Shown here in pieces: positions 59,715-64,000 of a stretch of DNA of 64,000 nucleotides. Under the pieces are notes generated by a model. That model saw only the letters and a list, made by a program, of their open reading frames with translations. It made no database searches and had not been told where the DNA came from. Source of the stretch: Myrica gale (taxonomy: Eukaryota > Streptophyta > Magnoliopsida > Fagales > Myricaceae). The translations under genes and the position numbers were made by a program. Each line of letters starts with the position of its first letter. Within the stretch, counting starts at the first letter, position 1. The stretch is taken from assembly GCA_963930655.1 (NCBI GenBank), contig OZ005603.1, positions 23,326,201-23,390,200 of the forward strand, in the 5' to 3' direction.

Positions 59715-62714
59715 CTACAAAAAGTCCCATTGCCAAGAGACCTTCTCTACAATCCCTCCACCACTTCGAACGGCAAGGTGCAGCGTTTCAGACACAGGAG
59801 GAACCCCCCAAAGTAATGGCACTGCAACTGTCATTGTTAGCTTCTCATGCAAACCACCTTTGCTTGCCTTCTCGGCAGCAACAACCTGCACATTAATGCA
59901 GACATATGACAAACCGACACATTCTAAATACTGAGCTGACTGAAAATGTAGCCCAATGACAATCATACAGTAGAACCATTTGAAGAAGTAGACAACCGCC
60001 AAAGTGTGTATAAACTGATCCAGAGCGTGAACCACTGATACATGGTTCCAATTCAACATTCTGAAGAAAAATTATGTTGCCCGGAGGACAGAAGAGGAGA
60101 GAGATCCACATTTTTCATGAGGAGTGCTGTCACTCATTTCCACATAAAACACTACCTTACGGCAAGACACTTCAAATCAATTCTATTCACTCAACCAATT
60201 TGTTAATAGTCAAGAGACATATGAAAGTCCCAGAGACCCGAAACATATAAAATTAATGGATATTTACTTACGAAACAAACCCAACTGGAGAAAACAAGGC
60301 TGTGTCCTAACTTTTATCAACAAATGGCCAGCCGAGTTCATTTCTCCAAACAATTGCAAATGCAGGACTAAAATTTCAACTGTCCAACAAAACCTCATTC
60401 TTTACTTAGTTTTATCGCTGACTGAAGAACCCTGGGTGAATATGTTTGGAAAGTAATAAAGCTATGGATAACACAAAGAACACCATTGAGAATTCTAAGA
60501 TGAACTCCAGTTGCAACATCGATGCCCCTGTTTAACCATAAAAAATGCAATGGTCACGAGACTAGAACATCTCGTGAATCTCTTTGGCATAATCTGATGC
60601 ATAATTGTGGAAGGGGCCACAGACCAAAAAAGCATTACACTGTACTATATCTACACTGACAAGAGAGAATAAAATTAAATGAATTATACAAGACATATAC
60701 GTGCACACGAAGACAAGTGGAAATATGACATACCTCCCCACCATGCTCCAAGACTGTATCTTCCACAACATCACTAAGCATCTCAATGGAACGACAAAAC
60801 CCAAAGATACATAGTCTTCTTCCCATATCAAGTCCCTAAACCAAACGTTCAGTATTCATAAGTGATAAGACAAATAGCTGGTCTCCTCTTTTTTGTTTTT
60901 TTGCTGGTTTCTTCTAGCTTATGAAATAAACAGCTGAAATAGCCAGGGAAAAGAAAAGCTAAGGGACTGCTTACATTTGTTGCTGCAATATCAAAGAGCG
61001 CACCCAGACACAGACCCTGCTTTGGATCCATGTAATCCTTCTCTTTGAAGCGCTGAAATCTTTGAGCAGCTTTTGCTCTTCCTTGCTTCTTCTGCAAAGC
61101 ACACACATTTATTTACTGATTTACTAACACATTCAAGACTAAATGAGGAGGCTTACAGAATCTGCCTGAGAATCAATATTGCTGAGGCCTTTGTTCTTAT
61201 ATGCCACAGGCAGGTAAAGGTACCGACAATATATATGCAGAAGCATGTAAAAGCTACCATGTAAGCACAGCATGATGTTGCAGTTATTAGTCAATACAAG
61301 GCCAATCGACAAAGCACCACACTAACAGATGATCTTTTTGACAATACAAAAATACAAAAGGGAAAAAAAACCTATGATTTCATGTTCTTTAAAGTATTAA
61401 AGTAGCCTCAGTAAAAGTGGCATACATCTGAAGAAGAGATGCGTCGAGGCACCATGGAGCCTCCAATCTGTATGAGACCATCAGCAGTGAACAATGTTAC
61501 TCTCTCCTCAGGAACCCATTGGATGTCTGTAATCCAAGAATCATAGACCATCAATTTCTTGGACAGGGAAAAATTCAAAGTGAAAAATTCTTCAATATCT
61601 TTATTGTTCAAATGAATGTGGGATCAACTAGCAGGGTTAGGCTCTAGAAACCTGGGAACCACAGAGAGAGTACTCTGATATGATAGCTTCCTTATGATCT
61701 GACACTCTTGCCAATACATTATGCTCAATTTGTTCCAGATTGTACTGCCAGAACCTTGAATTGTCTTGTCTTATGACCAAATTTTCCTTGAAACTGCCTT
61801 TGCTCAAACTGTCAATTAAGCCCCATACTGCCCCCAATTTCCATGAACTCTCAAGTCCTGGAATCTTAAAACCTAAGCCAGTAACAGCGTAGAGTAATTT
61901 AAATCTCATTGGTTAGCTACACTAACATCACATTCAGAAGAATCTTGTCTCAATCGAGCCAGACTAATGTAAGGCCTTTCTCTAAAACACCGAAGGCAAT
62001 TATATCTGTGTAGGTATAAAACCATCAAGGAACTTATTGGCCTCAAGAAATTATAAAAAGAAAGTCGAAAACGCAATTCTTGAACATCTAACTCTGGCCG
62101 ATATTACGAGAGGGAAACACGACAAAGGAATTGAACATCTAACATCCAATTACAGTCTGGAATTGGCCTTCTCCATACGGAACTCCTGTTTCTCCTTCTA
62201 TTTTCCACAGTTTCTTTGCATTCAACAAACCGTAAAAATTCCAAACTAACAAATGCCATTAAAATTTTCTCTAACATAACCAAACTTAATTTACCATAAG
62301 GTACTAGTAAGATGAGAATTGCGACATTCAGCTTATCGAGCTAATGCCTGGAATGCTTTAAGGTTGAGGATAAAGACTAACCATGCAATTGTAAGAAAAA
62401 CTAGACAAAAAAAAAGTAAAGAAATATAATTCAAGAAGCAATATATAGCAATTAGCATGATATGAGGATGAGAATAATGACTTGCCACAATCACCGTCGT
62501 CCCAAGGAAAGAAGCCCAAAGAGTCCTCGGAGAAATTACTTCCGGAATCGGAAGCTTTTGCTGCGAAACGGGGGAGACGAGAAGGACGAGGATGAGAGAT
62601 TAAGGATTTCGGTGAGAAAGTAAACGTCAAAAGGGAGGAAGCGGGTTCTCTGGCGCGAGAAATCGATGGGAACGGTGGAAAGTGTGAGAGGCAGAGAGAG
62701 GCAGTTTCCGCCAT
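59715..62714 (-). CDS. Plastid-targeted conserved protein of unconfirmed function (5 exons)
   Basis: Exons on the minus strand: 62714-62486, 61526-61426, 61091-60975, 60835-60734, 59885-59715. They join in frame to 720 nt (239 aa). The first 50 or so residues (MAETASLCLSHFPPFPSISR..., rich in Ser, Pro and Arg) look like a chloroplast transit peptide. Conserved-looking blocks follow: QWVPEERVTLFTADGLIQIG, QRFQRFKEKDYMDPKQGLCL, GALFDIAATNGLDMGRRLCI, FGFCRSIEMLSDVVEDTVLE, and a C-terminus MTVAVPLLWGVPPVSETLHL ... WQWDFL. From memory this resembles an Arabidopsis chloroplast protein annotated loosely as NAD(P)-linked oxidoreductase-like (At1g14345), but I see no Rossmann GxGxxG motif, so I do not assert enzymatic activity. 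Intron 1 uses a GC donor; the other three are GT-AG. Confidence 0.82.
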
Positions 62715-62840
62715 AAGATAGAAAGAGAAAAGATTCCGTAGAGAGAGAGAGCTAGTAAGAGAGAAAAGGGAATTTTGAGAGGAAGAGAGCGAGAGGAATC
62801 TGGAAAGGAAGAGAATTTAACGCCACATGTGGAGCGTGCC

Positions 62841-62846
62841 CACGTG
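62841..62846. promoter_or_regulatory. G-box (CACGTG) upstream of the plastid protein gene
   Basis: CACGTG lies about 130 bp upstream of the predicted start, next to a second palindrome CCACATGTGG (62823-62832). The position fits the promoter of the minus-strand gene and suggests bZIP/bHLH (light or ABA) control. Inference from motif and position only. Confidence 0.5.
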
Positions 62847-64000
62847 GAACGGACGTTTTTATTACCCGTAGACAAGTATTTCTGAACCAGTTTTGATACA
62901 GTAACAAAGGGATAGTATTTTATAGGTATTTGTGTAAATGATAGAAAGATGATTCGATGTAATTATTTAATAAAAAAATATTGGAATTAGGTAAAAAAGT
63001 ATAGAGAGAAATTTTGTTATAATTTTTTTTTTTAAAATGTATTGAAGTTTATATAAAAAGTTGTTGGAGATTGTCTTAAATGTATTTGTGTTTGTGTTTG
63101 AATTTTTAAGATGTTCAGTAATAGTTTTGTGAAAGAGAAATATTTGGGATCCCGTTGGAATCCGTTGTGCATAGAGCGCTCAATGCATTTTTAGACTCCT
63201 GCGAGATTCTAACGGGATCCCAATTATTCCTCTTTATGAAAAGATTTGAATTATAGAAAAAACTTGAAAAACGAACATTATGGACTTTTTTTTTTTGCCT
63301 TCCTGTATGCTGAGACGAAAATATTGACCAAAAGCAAAAATAGATGAAAATGACGGATATTTAATCCCGTATTTTTTTTTTCGTTTTTGTATGGTCAGTT
63401 ATTGACCGAACTCGTTAAATTTGCCCTAATAAACTCCACGACAAAAGATCTTTTATCATGGAGATATTGCCCGAGGAAATAAATTTCTAATAAATATATG
63501 CCTTTCTCAATTTTAACTTTTTATTTACATCTATCAATTATTAATTTCAAATATTTTACACCTTTATAAAATTTTCTCTGAAGGACCACTAATTATTTAT
63601 AAAATTTTCTATGGACTCCGCTAATCATTAAATTCAAATATTTTACACCTTTATAAGGACTCCGTTGCTCTATTCTTCCTAATCTGGACGTTATATTCGA
63701 CTTTTTTCTTGATGCTTCAAGAAGGCTAGACAACTACTTCTTGAGAAAAGACTGCAAAAATTATGCAAAGTCATGCAAATAGACAACTGTGATGCAAAGT
63801 CATGACTTTACACCATTTATATTTGCAACAAATCCTTTCTCCTATTTATAAGGCTAGACGTAATCCAAAGCACAGACAAATGTACGTCTCATAGATGTAA
63901 TTCGTAGAACGTATATGCATGACCTTTCTCTGTTCCTGGGCACCAACCGACCCTACGGTGATTAATGACAGAATGGTGCAAGGAAATCAAGTTCACACAC
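62847..64000. other. AT-rich intergenic end of the window
   Basis: Contains a palindromic 80-bp foldback (63144-63223) and a local direct repeat (AAATATTTTACACCTTTATAA near 63547 and 63636). TATTTATAAGG at about 63843 could be a TATA box for a gene right of the window, but nothing coding follows inside it. Confidence 0.4.
63144..63223. repeat. Short foldback repeat
   Basis: TTGGGATCCCGTTGGAATC at the left is mirrored by GATTCTAACGGGATCCCAA at the right (one mismatch in 19). TGCATAGAGCGCTCAATGCA forms an inner palindrome. Likely a tiny MITE. Confidence 0.7.

Overview
This is nuclear DNA of a flowering plant, most likely a eudicot. The evidence is spliced genes with GT-AG introns, plastid transit peptides, an R2R3-MYB gene with the two canonical intron positions, and a dense mix of plant LINE, LTR, CACTA, hAT, MULE-like and SINE sequences. 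The transposon load suggests a medium-to-large genome, perhaps of a woody species, but I cannot name the species. There is nothing bacterial: no operons and no CRISPR.

Left part (1-24 kb) is gene-rich. It starts with the last exon of a thioredoxin-like gene (+). Convergent to it is an intronless-CDS S-adenosylmethionine synthetase (-) with a predicted 1.7 kb intron in its 5' leader. A 2.3 kb hAT-type element with a second hAT element nested inside follows. Next are a five-exon DUF4079 plastid membrane protein gene (-) and a 12-exon, 11.6 kb gene (-) for a PTST-type CBM48/coiled-coil protein of starch granule initiation. All exon junctions of both genes could be joined in frame (221 and 604 aa). 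Two LINE copies with clear target-site duplications sit in introns of the PTST-like gene, in the same sense as the gene.

Middle part (24-52 kb) is a transposon bed. It holds a decayed LINE split by a 3.5 kb solo LTR, a copia pol remnant, a hAT MITE made almost wholly of ACCGG motifs, several foldback or MULE-type MITEs, and a 6.8 kb CACTA element without a recognisable transposase. The CACTA element carries an internal tandem duplication, one copy of which was later split by a 1.3 kb solo LTR. Nested order and target duplications allow a relative chronology.

Right part (52-64 kb) has two host genes. One is a RAX/MYB36-type (subgroup 14) R2R3-MYB (+, 331 aa), whose promoter side is bounded by the CACTA end about 1.1 kb upstream. 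The other is a five-exon plastid-targeted protein of unconfirmed function (-, 239 aa) whose first intron appears to be GC-AG. Three of the genes (DUF4079, PTST-like and the 239-aa protein) are predicted to act in plastids. The DUF4079 and 239-aa genes each have a perfect G-box (CACGTG) just upstream, which fits light-linked expression.

No clearly new functional system is evident. The most unusual structures are the LINE copy with an internally inverted middle segment inside one target duplication, a near-perfect 31-bp-arm hairpin in an intron, the motif-saturated CACTA and hAT elements, and the nested solo-LTR insertions.
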